Part shown: piece after piece, positions 25,300 to 33,482 of the stretch
Layout: each line of letters starts with the position of its first letter
How positions within the stretch are numbered: the first letter of the stretch is position 1
NCBI RefSeq assembly: GCF_013408535.1
Contig: NZ_JACBZA010000001.1
Location: 5,912,850-5,976,849, forward strand
DNA: 64,000 bases
Reading direction: 5' to 3'
From: Actinopolymorpha cephalotaxi
GTDB lineage: Bacteria > Actinomycetota > Actinomycetes > Propionibacteriales > Actinopolymorphaceae
Made by a program: the position numbers and the translations under genes
The notes under the pieces: generated by a model
Database searches by the model: none
Seen by the model: the letters and a program-made list of their open reading frames with translations, nothing else
What the model was told of the DNA's origin: nothing

Positions 25300-26394
25300 A
25301 TGAGCGTTCTCACCTCCTCGGGACGGATCCCGCGCCGGCGACGCCGGCCGGCGTTCGACTGGCCGCGGCACGCGCCGACGGTGGCGCTGGTCCCCTTCGC
25401 CGCCTACACCGCGGCGGCGCTGGCGTGGTTCGTCGGCGGGCCCTATCCGTTCGCCCGGCCGGCCAACCCGGAGAGCAACTTCCCCGACCACTGGCTGGCG
25501 GCCGCCGACCCGGCCGTGGTCGAGGGGGTCACCGCCGGCGCGGGCGCAGTGGTGGTCGCGACCCTGCTGCTGATGCGGTTCCGGGTGACCGCCGGACGGC
25601 CGGTGCTGCTGGCGGTCGGCTGGACCGTGTCGGCGTTCCTCGCCCTCGTCCTGCCGGGATCGGAGGCGCTGGCCGGCATTCCGGTGTTCAACCTGCTCAC
25701 GCTCTTCCGGCTGGCCTGGCCGACGGTGCACCTGCTGGTGCTGGCGTACGCGGGCGTCGCGCTGGCCGTGGCCACCCTCGGCTACCAGCGGGTGACCCGG
25801 GACGCGTGCCCGCACTGCGGACGCGACGACCGGCGGCCGGGCTGGTCCCAGACCCGCTGGACCCGGATCAGCCGGGCGGCCGCACTGACCGCGTTCGCCG
25901 CGCCGTTCGGGTACGCCGTTCCGCGGGTGCTGTGGGCGGCCGGCATCCCGGTCGGCACGACGCCTGAGTTCCTCGAGAGGATCAACGCCGCGAACCCCGG
26001 TCACGGCACCGCGATCATGGAGCTCAGCCTGGCGGCGATGGCGGTCACCGGCGGCGTGCTGTGTCTCGGGCTCATCCAGCGGTGGGGCGAGGTCTGGCCG
26101 TGGTGGGTGCTCGGGCTGGCCGGCCGGCCGGTCCCGCGGTGGTTCCCGGTCGGCCTGGCCGGGGCGTGCGGCGCGGGGCTGTTCGGGTACGCCACCATGC
26201 TGGTGCCGGACCTGGTGCGGTTCCTGGCCGGCCGGCCGGTGATGTTCGACGACACGGACGTACGCATGACCCTGGCGTCGGAGGTGCCGGCGTTCGCGCT
26301 GCTGCTGTGGAGTACGGCGGTGCTGGCGGCCGTGGTCGCCTACAACTACCGAACCCGTGGCCGGTGCCGGCACTGCGGGCGAATGTCAGGATGA
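25300..26394 (+). CDS. polytopic membrane protein with CPHCGR and CRHCGR motifs
   Basis: A 364-residue protein with about eight membrane helices. Two short zinc-ribbon-like knuckles are visible, CPHCGRDDRRPG in a mid loop and CRHCGR five residues from the C-terminus; four cysteines in two CxxC pairs could bind one metal ion if the loop and tail meet. I do not recognise the family. ATG at 25300 with AGAAGGAAG just upstream; a GTG at 25282 is a possible alternative start. It lies 42 bp after the serine hydrolase and 5 bp before the alpha/beta hydrolase, so it is likely part of one operon. Confidence 0.7.
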   Translation: MSVLTSSGRIPRRRRRPAFDWPRHAPTVALVPFAAYTAAALAWFVGGPYPFARPANPESNFPDHWLAAADPAVVEGVTAGAGAVVVATLLLMRFRVTAGRPVLLAVGWTVSAFLALVLPGSEALAGIPVFNLLTLFRLAWPTVHLLVLAYAGVALAVATLGYQRVTRDACPHCGRDDRRPGWSQTRWTRISRAAALTAFAAPFGYAVPRVLWAAGIPVGTTPEFLERINAANPGHGTAIMELSLAAMAVTGGVLCLGLIQRWGEVWPWWVLGLAGRPVPRWFPVGLAGACGAGLFGYATMLVPDLVRFLAGRPVMFDDTDVRMTLASEVPAFALLLWSTAVLAAVVAYNYRTRGRCRHCGRMSG

Positions 26395-26399
26395 CGCCC

Positions 26400-27278
26400 A
26401 TGACCTCCACGACGACCACCACGACGTTCGTCCTCGTGCACGGTTCCAACGGCAACGCCTCCAACTGGTCCGCCCTGCAGCGCGAGCTCGCCCTGCTCGG
26501 GCACCGCAGCCTGGCGGTGGACCTGCCCGGGCACGGCTCCGGCGCGACGTTCCCGGCGGCCTACCAGGCGCCGCAGGACCTGGCCGCGCTGGCCGCGGCG
26601 CCGTCGGCGATGGCGGGCGTGACGCTGGCCGACAACGTGGAGCACGTCACCGGCGTCCTGCGGCGGGCCGCCGAGCACGGGCCGGTGGTCCTGGTCGGGC
26701 ACAGCCGGGGCGGGATCACCCTGACCGCGGTCGGGAACGCCGCGCCGGACCTCGTCGACCGGCTCGTCTACGTCTCCGCGTGGTGCTGCGTCGACTCGAC
26801 CCCCGCTGAGTACATGCAGGGCCCGGAGTACGCCACCAGCGCGCTCGGCGACACGATGGGCCTGCTCGTGGGAGACCCGGCGGCGCTGGGCGCGATCCGG
26901 ATGAACTGGCGTACGGCCGACCCGGACCTGCTGGCGGCGCTGCGCACGGCGATGCTGGCCGACGGCAGCGAGGACGAGTTCCGCTCGTTCCTGAACACCC
27001 TGGAGCCGGACGAGAGCCTGGACGCCGGCGGCCCGGACGACCGTGCCCGGGCGGCGACGTGGGGCCGGATCCCGCGTACGTACGTCCGGCTCACCGGGGA
27101 CCGCTCGATCCCGGTCGCGCTGCAGGACCGGTTCGTCGCCGAGGCGGACGCCCTCACCCCGGAAAACCCGTTCCAGGTGCACACGCTGGACAGCAGCCAC
27201 GTCGGCGTGCTGATCCGTCCCCGGCAGGCGGCGAAGATCCTCGCCGGACTCGCCGTCGAGTCGGCCGGCGAGGGGTAG
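26400..27278 (+). CDS. alpha/beta hydrolase
   Basis: A cytosolic alpha/beta-fold hydrolase of about 292 residues. The oxyanion region FVLVHGSNGNASNWSAL, the nucleophile elbow GHSRGG (Ser102) and a C-terminal histidine in LDSSHVGVLIRP are visible. It resembles the EstC/salicylate-esterase-like group, which has a DLPGHGSG loop after strand 4. The ATG at 26400 has AGGATG nine bases before it; an ATG at 26391 overlaps the previous stop but has no spacing to a ribosome binding site. Substrate unknown. Confidence 0.85.
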   Translation: MTSTTTTTTFVLVHGSNGNASNWSALQRELALLGHRSLAVDLPGHGSGATFPAAYQAPQDLAALAAAPSAMAGVTLADNVEHVTGVLRRAAEHGPVVLVGHSRGGITLTAVGNAAPDLVDRLVYVSAWCCVDSTPAEYMQGPEYATSALGDTMGLLVGDPAALGAIRMNWRTADPDLLAALRTAMLADGSEDEFRSFLNTLEPDESLDAGGPDDRARAATWGRIPRTYVRLTGDRSIPVALQDRFVAEADALTPENPFQVHTLDSSHVGVLIRPRQAAKILAGLAVESAGEG

Positions 27279-27299
27279 CACCGTGAGGAGGGGGCTGCG

Positions 27300-28676
27300 G
27301 TGAGGACGACGGTCACGGCCGGTACGACGGCCCGGCTGCGGGCGTGGGGGCGGGCGGTCCTGTTCCTGCTCGTGGGTACCGGCGGCGCCTGCTCGGTCGG
27401 GCTGTGCGCGTGGTTCCTCACCCTGCCGGTCACACTGAACCTCGACCCGAACTGGTTCCGCGCCGCCCTGGTCGTCGCGGCGGCGCTGGTCCTCGCGCTG
27501 GCGATGGGCCTGCTCATTCCGGCCCGGCGTACCGAGGTGGTCCTGGCCGAGGCGCTGCTCGGCGCGCGGTTCCCCGACGGCTGGCACCGGCAGCAGCAGG
27601 CCGGGTGGTTCGAGCGTGTCCGTACGTCGCTGTGGTTCACCGCGCACCTGCTGGGCGGCGCGGTCGTACTCCTCGCCGCGACGGTGGCGCTTCCGGTCGG
27701 AGCCGGCCTGGCCGGCGCGCCGTGGACGGGCACGACGGGCACCCGTCCGCTCGGCATCCCCGTGCTACCGCTCCTCGGCACGGGGTCGGACTGGCTCGTG
27801 GTCGCCGTCGGCGCGGCCCTGGTCGTGATCGCCGCGGCGATCGTGGTCGTCCTGCCCCTGGTGGCGACCTGGCCGGCGGAGGTGATGCTCGGCCCGTCAC
27901 CGCGGGAGCTGATGGCGATCACCGCGACGCAGGCGGCCCGGGCCGCGGAGCGCAACCGGGTGGCCCGCGACCTGCACGACTCGGTGGGCCACAACCTGAG
28001 CATCATCTCGGTGCTGGCCACGGCCGCGGTACGCACACCGGAGGAGGGCACGGTCCGCGCGTACTGCGAGGACATCGCCGGGGTCGCCCGGTCCGCGCTC
28101 ACCGACCTCGACGAGGCGCTGCGCGTCCTGCGCGCCGACGCCGACCCGGACCGCGGCTCCGGCCCGAGCGGCGGGTCCGGCGCCGGCGGCGGGGACACCG
28201 ACGCCCGTACCCTCGCCGACCTGGACACGTTGCTGCAGCGGCTGCGTTCGGCCGGGCGGCGGATCGACGGGATCGTGCCCGCGGACGTGGTCTCGGTGCC
28301 GGAGCCGGTGAGCCGCGAGGGCTACCGCATCGTCGCCGAGGCGCTGACCAACGCCGCCCGCTACGGCACCGACGACCCCACCGACCTCACGCTCACCCTC
28401 GCCGGGGACCGGCTCACGATCGAGGTCGCCAACCGGGTGGGCTCCTCCGGTCGCGGGCGCCGGGACGGCGGACGCGGCCTGGTCGGCATCCGGGAACGCG
28501 TGCACCTGCTCGGCGGCACCCTCGCCGTCGGGCCCGACGACGCCGCCGCTGGATGGTGGCGGCTGCGCGCCGAACTCCCCGGAGCGGCGGCCCGTCCCCG
28601 TTCCCGCCCCGCCGCATCCACCTCGCCCACCTCGCCCACTCCACCCATCCCACCGGCACCGGAGCAGACCAGATGA
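27300..28676 (+). CDS. NarL-type sensor histidine kinase
   Basis: A membrane sensor kinase of 458 residues. Four helices are in the first 200 residues with no large extracellular sensor domain. The HisKA_3 dimerisation box is ERNRVARDLHDSVGHNLSII (His226). The HATPase domain shows EALTNAARYGTDDPTDLTLT (N box) and GRGLVGIRERVHLLGG (G box). A Ser/Pro/Thr tail of 30 residues ends the protein. GTG at 27300 with GAGGAGGGGG just upstream. Its last codons overlap the response regulator start (ATGA), so the two form one two-component system. The short sensor suggests it senses membrane or intramembrane signals. Confidence 0.9.
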   Translation: MRTTVTAGTTARLRAWGRAVLFLLVGTGGACSVGLCAWFLTLPVTLNLDPNWFRAALVVAAALVLALAMGLLIPARRTEVVLAEALLGARFPDGWHRQQQAGWFERVRTSLWFTAHLLGGAVVLLAATVALPVGAGLAGAPWTGTTGTRPLGIPVLPLLGTGSDWLVVAVGAALVVIAAAIVVVLPLVATWPAEVMLGPSPRELMAITATQAARAAERNRVARDLHDSVGHNLSIISVLATAAVRTPEEGTVRAYCEDIAGVARSALTDLDEALRVLRADADPDRGSGPSGGSGAGGGDTDARTLADLDTLLQRLRSAGRRIDGIVPADVVSVPEPVSREGYRIVAEALTNAARYGTDDPTDLTLTLAGDRLTIEVANRVGSSGRGRRDGGRGLVGIRERVHLLGGTLAVGPDDAAAGWWRLRAELPGAAARPRSRPAASTSPTSPTPPIPPAPEQTR

Positions 28677-29323
28677 ACCCGACCATCAGCGTTCTCGTGG
28701 CCGACGACGAGCCGATGATCCGGCACGGCCTGACGGCGATCCTCGCCCCCGAGCAGGACATCGCCGTCGTCGGCGAGGCCGGCGACGGCGCGGAGGCGGT
28801 CTCCGCGACCGGCCGGCACCTGCCGAACGTCGTCCTGATGGACGTACGGATGCCCCGGGTGGACGGCATCGAGGCGACCCGCACGATCACCACCCGCTGG
28901 CCCGACCGGGTGAAGGTGCTGGTGCTCACGACGTTCGCCGACGACGACTACGTGACCCGGGCGATGCTGGCCGGCGCCTCCGGCTTCCTGCTCAAGCGGG
29001 CGTCCGGCGAGGAGATCACCCAGGCCATCCGCACGGTGCACGGCGGTGAGTCGCTGCTGTTCCCGGCGAAGGTCCGGGCGATGTTCGGGTCGGCCGGCGC
29101 GGCCCACGAAGCGCACCCGGGGTTCGGCCGGCTCACCGCGCGGGAGGCGGAGATCCTCACCCTCGTCGCGGAGGGGCTGTCCAACGCCGAGATCGCCCGC
29201 CGGCTCTACGTCAGCGTGGAGACGGTGAAGACGCACGTCGCCGCGGTGCTCACCAAGCTGGAGGTACGCGACCGCACCCAGGCCGTGGTGCGGGCCTACC
29301 GCGACCGGTTCATCACGCCCTGA
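28673..29323 (+). CDS. NarL/LuxR-type response regulator
   Basis: A 216-residue regulator. The receiver domain has acidic Asp11/Asp12, phosphoacceptor Asp57 (VVLMDVRMPRVDGIE), LTTF and a lysine in FLLKRAS. The C-terminal LuxR helix-turn-helix is GRLTAREAEILTLVAEGLSN, EIARRLYVSVETVKTHVAAV. Translation is coupled to the kinase through a 4-bp overlap. Targets are unknown; the peptide importer begins 370 bp downstream and could be one. Confidence 0.92.
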   Translation: MNPTISVLVADDEPMIRHGLTAILAPEQDIAVVGEAGDGAEAVSATGRHLPNVVLMDVRMPRVDGIEATRTITTRWPDRVKVLVLTTFADDDYVTRAMLAGASGFLLKRASGEEITQAIRTVHGGESLLFPAKVRAMFGSAGAAHEAHPGFGRLTAREAEILTLVAEGLSNAEIARRLYVSVETVKTHVAAVLTKLEVRDRTQAVVRAYRDRFITP

Positions 29324-29353
29324 CACCGACTGCCGCGCGCGTCGGAACCCGAT

Positions 29354-29382
29354 TGCCGCCTCTTCCGGAGCGGACGTACGAT
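29354..29382 (+). promoter_or_regulatory. promoter TTGCCG-17-TACGAT of the peptide-importer operon
   Basis: A -35-like TTGCCG (29354-29359), a 17-bp spacer and a -10-like TACGAT (29377-29382) form one of the best sigma-70-like promoters in the window. The start of transcription would fall at or next to the GTG at 29391, giving a leaderless short ORF. Confidence 0.5.
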
Positions 29383-29390
29383 CTGCGTTC

Positions 29391-29516
29391 GTGTCGTGCA
29401 GTGTGTCGAGATCCGCGAGCGTCGCCGCCCACCGGGACCTTTCCCCGGCGCGCCGGTACGTGCTCGCGTTGCTGGCCGTCCACGCACACGACGTCGCCGA
29501 CGTGCTGTGTCGCTGA
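29391..29516 (+). CDS. possible leaderless leader peptide upstream of the peptide importer
   Basis: A 41-codon ORF starts with GTG eight bases after the -10-like TACGAT and ends 174 bp before the binding-protein gene. The peptide begins VSCSVSRSAS and ends RRYVLALLAVHAHDVADVLC plus Arg. It has cysteine codons at positions 3 and 40 and an Arg-Arg pair mid-way. GC-rich inverted repeats follow at about 29526-29575 (CTCCG/CGGAG, GGCGC/GCGCC). This is the layout of actinobacterial leader ORFs that control the genes behind them. That it is translated is inferred only from promoter position and frame. Confidence 0.35.
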   Translation: MSCSVSRSASVAAHRDLSPARRYVLALLAVHAHDVADVLCR

Positions 29517-29690
29517 CTCCTGCCTCCGACCTCCCCGGAGCACCAGGGACCGGCGCCGTGCGCCGACGTCACACCACCGTCGTACAAGGCCGTACGCCGT
29601 CCCGGGTGCTCGTGTCCTCACCAGGCCGCCCGCTCCGCCCGCTCCGACCGCTGAGCCGGCCGGCCTCCGGTGCCTTCCGAAGGGCTCTCC

Positions 29691-31421
29691 ATGCGTCACG
29701 TTCCACCCCTCCTCACCCGGGCCGCGGCTGTCGGCGTTGCCCTGGCCACCCTCACCGTCGCGGCCGCCTGCGGTTCGGGCGGCGGTGACGACAACACCGG
29801 CGGCAGCGCCAGCGGCGGGAAGTTCGACCCCGCGAAGTGCCAGGGCGGCACGCTGTCGGTGCTGAACCAGAAGGACATCACCCACCTCGACCCGGCCCGC
29901 CTCTACACCTCCGGCGGCGGCAACATCCCGTCGCTGCTGTTCCGTACGCTCACCACCCGCAACCGTGCGGGCGGGGCCGAGGGCGCGAAGGTCGTCCCCG
30001 ACCTGGCCACGAACACCGGTGTGGCCAGCGACGACGCGAAGACCTGGACCTACACGCTGCGGGACAACCTGAAGTTCAGCGACGGGACGCCGATCACCTC
30101 CAAGGACGTGAAGTACGGCATCGAGCGGTCGTTCGCGCCCGAGCTGCCCGGCGGCGCGCCGTACCTCAGCGACTGGCTGGAAGGCGCCGCGAAGTACCAG
30201 GGCGTCTACAAGGACCCGGCCGGGCTCAAGGCGATCGAGACCCCGGACGACAAGACGATCGTGTTCCACCTGCGCAAGCCGGAGGGCGACTTCCCGTTCC
30301 TCGCCACCGCGACGCAGTTCGCCCCGGTGCCGAAGGCCAAGGACACCGGCGTGAAGTACGAGAACAAGCCGGTGTCCAGCGGGCCGTACCAGGTGGAGTC
30401 GTACCAGAAGAACAAGAAGCTGGTCCTCACCCGCAACCCGCACTGGTCGCGTTCGGTGGACAAGAACCGGCTCGCCTGCCCGGACCGGGTGGAGGTCACC
30501 TCCGGCCTGGACGCCGCGGTGATCAACCAGCGGATCTTCACCGGCGCCGGCAAGGACGCGAACGCCGTCACCACCGACACCGACCTCGGCCCGTCCGAGC
30601 TCGCCCGCCTCGGCAACGACCCCGAGCTGGACAAGCGGGTCGCCAAGGGCCACTTTCCGTTCCTGTACTACGTCGCGTTCAACGTCAAGGTGAAGCCGTT
30701 CGACGACCCGTTGGTGCGGCAGGCGATCTCCTACGCGGTGAGCCGTACGTCGGTGATCAACGCGGTCGGCGGCACCGCGCTCGCCGACCCGGCGACGACC
30801 TTCCTGCCGGCGCAGAAGTCGATGGGCTTCCAGAAGTACGACTACTTCCCGGCGGGCAAGGCCGGCGACCCGGCCAAGGCCAAGCAACTGCTCGCGCAGG
30901 CCGGTCACCCGAACGGTCTCACCGTGCCGCTCACCTACGCCTCCGACTCCAAGGACGGCACCGGACCCGGTGCGGCCACCGCGATCCAGGACGCGCTGAA
31001 GAAGGCCGGCATCACCGTCAAGCCGCAGGGCCTGGAGTCCGACGCGTTCTACGAGCAGACCGGCGACCCGACCAAGGAGCCCGGGATGATGCTGTTCGGC
31101 TGGGGTGCCGACTGGCCGTCCGGGTTCCCGTTCCTGCAGCCGATCTTCGACGGCCGGCAGATCCAGCAGCAGGGCAACTACAACCTCGCGCAGTTCGACG
31201 ACCCGAAGGTGAACGCGGAGTTCGACGCGATCGCGAAGATCACCGACCCGGCGCAGGCGGCGAAGCGCTACGGCCAGCTCGACGCCCAGCTGGGCAAGCA
31301 GGCGCTGACGGTCCCGCTCTACACCACCAAGGACCTGGTGATGTACGGCAAGAACGTCAGGAACGCCTTCGTCAGCGACTGGACCGGCAAGTACGACGTC
31401 ACGATGCTGTCGGTGAAGTGA
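29691..31421 (+). CDS. ABC transporter substrate-binding lipoprotein (peptide/opine/nickel family 5)
   Basis: A solute-binding protein of 576 residues. The signal peptide ends in a lipobox (LTVAAAC), so it is lipid-anchored outside the membrane. The SBP_bac_5 fold shows GGTLSVLNQKDITHLDPARL, LRDNLKFSDGTPITSKDVKY, VFHLRKPEGDFPFLATATQF and ISYAVSRTSVINAVGG. ATG at 29691 with GAAGGG upstream. It is followed by both permeases and a fused ATPase, which makes a complete importer for oligopeptides or similar solutes. The ligand cannot be read from the sequence. Confidence 0.93.
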   Translation: MRHVPPLLTRAAAVGVALATLTVAAACGSGGGDDNTGGSASGGKFDPAKCQGGTLSVLNQKDITHLDPARLYTSGGGNIPSLLFRTLTTRNRAGGAEGAKVVPDLATNTGVASDDAKTWTYTLRDNLKFSDGTPITSKDVKYGIERSFAPELPGGAPYLSDWLEGAAKYQGVYKDPAGLKAIETPDDKTIVFHLRKPEGDFPFLATATQFAPVPKAKDTGVKYENKPVSSGPYQVESYQKNKKLVLTRNPHWSRSVDKNRLACPDRVEVTSGLDAAVINQRIFTGAGKDANAVTTDTDLGPSELARLGNDPELDKRVAKGHFPFLYYVAFNVKVKPFDDPLVRQAISYAVSRTSVINAVGGTALADPATTFLPAQKSMGFQKYDYFPAGKAGDPAKAKQLLAQAGHPNGLTVPLTYASDSKDGTGPGAATAIQDALKKAGITVKPQGLESDAFYEQTGDPTKEPGMMLFGWGADWPSGFPFLQPIFDGRQIQQQGNYNLAQFDDPKVNAEFDAIAKITDPAQAAKRYGQLDAQLGKQALTVPLYTTKDLVMYGKNVRNAFVSDWTGKYDVTMLSVK

Positions 31422-31440
31422 GCAGTCCGATGAGTAACAG

Positions 31441-32469
31441 GTGAGCGCCACCGTCTCCACCCCGCCGCCCGCGTCCGGTCCCGAACCGGACGCGGGCGCG
31501 GCGGCGGGCGCCGGCCGCGGCACCAGTCGCGGGCACGGCGGCCGGGTGGTCCGGCGACGTTTCACGTCGAACCGGGCCGCGGTCGTCGCGGCGGCCGTGG
31601 TCGGGCTGCTCGTCCTGGTCGCGATCCTCGCGCCGCTGCTGGCCGCCCTGGAGGGGCAGGACCCGACGACCTTCCACGACTCGCTGATCGACTCCGGGCG
31701 GGGCGGCGTACCGCTCGGCTCGTTCGGCGGGATCAGCGCCGACCACTGGCTCGGCGTGGAACCCACCACCGGTCGCGACCTGTTCGCCCGGGTCGTCTTC
31801 GGCGCCCGGGTCTCCCTCGGCGTCGCGATCGGCGCGACCGTGCTGCAGGTGCTGATCGGCGTCACCGTCGGACTGGCCGCGGGTGTCGGCGGACGGCTGC
31901 TGGACAGCCTGCTCGGCCGCTTCATCGACCTGATCCTGGCGTTCCCCGGGCTGGTGTTCTCCATCGCGCTGCTGGCGATCGTGCCGTCGTCGTTCCCGCG
32001 GCCGGTGCTGCTGGTGGTCGTGCTCGGCGTCCTCGGCTGGGCCGGCGTGGCCCGGATCGTGCGCGGCCAGACGCTGACGTTGCGGGAGACCGACTACGTG
32101 GCGGCCGCCCGGTTGGCGGGTGTGCACCCGGTGCGGGTGGCGCGGCGGGAGATCCTGCCCGGCCTGGCCGCACCGGTGCTGACGTACGCCGCGCTGCTGC
32201 TGCCCGGCAACGTCGTGGCCGAGGCGGCGCTGTCGTTCCTCGGCATCGGCGTACGCCCGCCGACCTCCTCGTGGGGGCAGATGCTGTCCACCGCGACGAC
32301 CTGGTTTCGCGGCGACCCGACGTACGTGCTGATCCCGGCCGCACTGCTGTTCGTCACCGTGCTGGCGTTCACCCTCGCCGGCGACGGCCTGCGGACCGGG
32401 CTCGACCCGCGGGCGACGGCACGCGTGCAGGGCCGGCGGCAGCGGCGCGGACGGGAGCGGGCCTCGTGA
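31441..32469 (+). CDS. DppC/OppC-type ABC permease
   Basis: A 342-residue permease with the OppC N-terminal helix region (RRFTSNRAAVVAAAVVGLLV), about six helices and the EAA coupling loop (YVAAARLAGVHPVRVARREI), followed by LSFLGIGVRPPTSSWGQM, typical of the C-type subunit. GTG at 31441, 19 bp after the binding-protein stop. The disordered first 35 residues are Pro/Ala/Gly-rich. Here the C-type subunit precedes the B-type one, the reverse of the usual order. Confidence 0.92.
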   Translation: MSATVSTPPPASGPEPDAGAAAGAGRGTSRGHGGRVVRRRFTSNRAAVVAAAVVGLLVLVAILAPLLAALEGQDPTTFHDSLIDSGRGGVPLGSFGGISADHWLGVEPTTGRDLFARVVFGARVSLGVAIGATVLQVLIGVTVGLAAGVGGRLLDSLLGRFIDLILAFPGLVFSIALLAIVPSSFPRPVLLVVVLGVLGWAGVARIVRGQTLTLRETDYVAAARLAGVHPVRVARREILPGLAAPVLTYAALLLPGNVVAEAALSFLGIGVRPPTSSWGQMLSTATTWFRGDPTYVLIPAALLFVTVLAFTLAGDGLRTGLDPRATARVQGRRQRRGRERAS

Positions 32470-33482
32470 CCGGCTACCTGCTGCGCCGGCTGGTGGGCGC
32501 CCTGGTGGTGCTGCTCGTGCTGTCGGCCGTCGTCTACACGATCTTCTACCTCACGCCGGGCAACCCGGCGCTGCTGGCCTGCGGCAAGGGATGTACGCCG
32601 GAGCACCTGAAGGTCGTCGAGGCCCAGATGGGCATCGACCAGCCGGTCTGGGTGCAGTACTGGCACTTCCTGCAGGGCATGCTGACGGGCCGCGACTTCA
32701 GCGCCGGGCCCACCGTCGACCACTGCCCGGCGCCCTGCCTGGGCTACTCGTTCCAGACCGACGAGCCGGTGCTGGCGCTGCTGCTGGACCGGCTGCCGGT
32801 GACGCTGTCGCTCACCCTCGGCTCGCTGGTGATCTGGCTGGTCGTCGGCGTCGCCGCCGGGGTGGTGTCCGCGCTGCGCCGGGGCCGCACCGCCGACCGG
32901 CTGGTGACGGTGACCACGCTCGCCGGGATGTCCGCGCCGACGTTCCTGGTCGGCATCCTGCTGCTGATGCTGCTGTGCGCCTACCTGCGCTGGCTGCCGT
33001 TCCCGTCGTACGTCCCACTGCACGAGGACCCCGCTGCCTGGGCGACCAACCTGGTGCTGCCGTGGGTGACGCTGGCGATCGTGCAGGCCGCGGTCTACAC
33101 CCGGATCACCCGCACCGCGATCCTGGAGACGCTGGCCGAGGACCACATCCGCACCGGCCGGGCGTACGGCCTGACCGAACGCTCGATCGTCGGCCGGCAC
33201 GCCCTGCGCAGTGCGCTCACCCCGCTGGTGACGCTGGTCGCGCTCGACCTGGGCGCCCTGCTCGGCGGCGCGGCGATCACCGAGAGCGTGTTCGGGCTGC
33301 CCGGGCTCGGCCAGCTGCTGGTCGACTCGGTGCGGGTCGTCGACCTGCCGGTGGTGGTGGGGCTGACGCTGCTGTCCGGCTTCTTCATCGTGCTGGCCAA
33401 CGCGGTCGCCGACCTGTTGTACGCGGTGGCCGACCCGCGGGTCAGCCTGGGCGAGGACCGGCTGGGCCGGAGGGGCGCATGA
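32466..33482 (+). CDS. DppB/OppB-type ABC permease
   Basis: A 338-residue permease with the B-type start YLLRRLVGALVVLLVLSAVV, YTIFYLTPGNPALL, an extracellular loop containing two cysteine pairs (CGKGC and CPAPC), and the coupling motif HIRTGRAYGLTERSIVGRHA. GTG at 32466 overlaps the stop of the C subunit (GTGA) and its own stop overlaps the ATPase start. The extra cysteines in the first loop suggest disulfides outside the membrane. Confidence 0.92.
   Translation: MTGYLLRRLVGALVVLLVLSAVVYTIFYLTPGNPALLACGKGCTPEHLKVVEAQMGIDQPVWVQYWHFLQGMLTGRDFSAGPTVDHCPAPCLGYSFQTDEPVLALLLDRLPVTLSLTLGSLVIWLVVGVAAGVVSALRRGRTADRLVTVTTLAGMSAPTFLVGILLLMLLCAYLRWLPFPSYVPLHEDPAAWATNLVLPWVTLAIVQAAVYTRITRTAILETLAEDHIRTGRAYGLTERSIVGRHALRSALTPLVTLVALDLGALLGGAAITESVFGLPGLGQLLVDSVRVVDLPVVVGLTLLSGFFIVLANAVADLLYAVADPRVSLGEDRLGRRGA

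Noticed and set aside
29313-31964. 883-codon open frame on the minus strand
   Set aside because: It is antisense to the peptide-binding lipoprotein and its permease; no domain or signal is seen in it.
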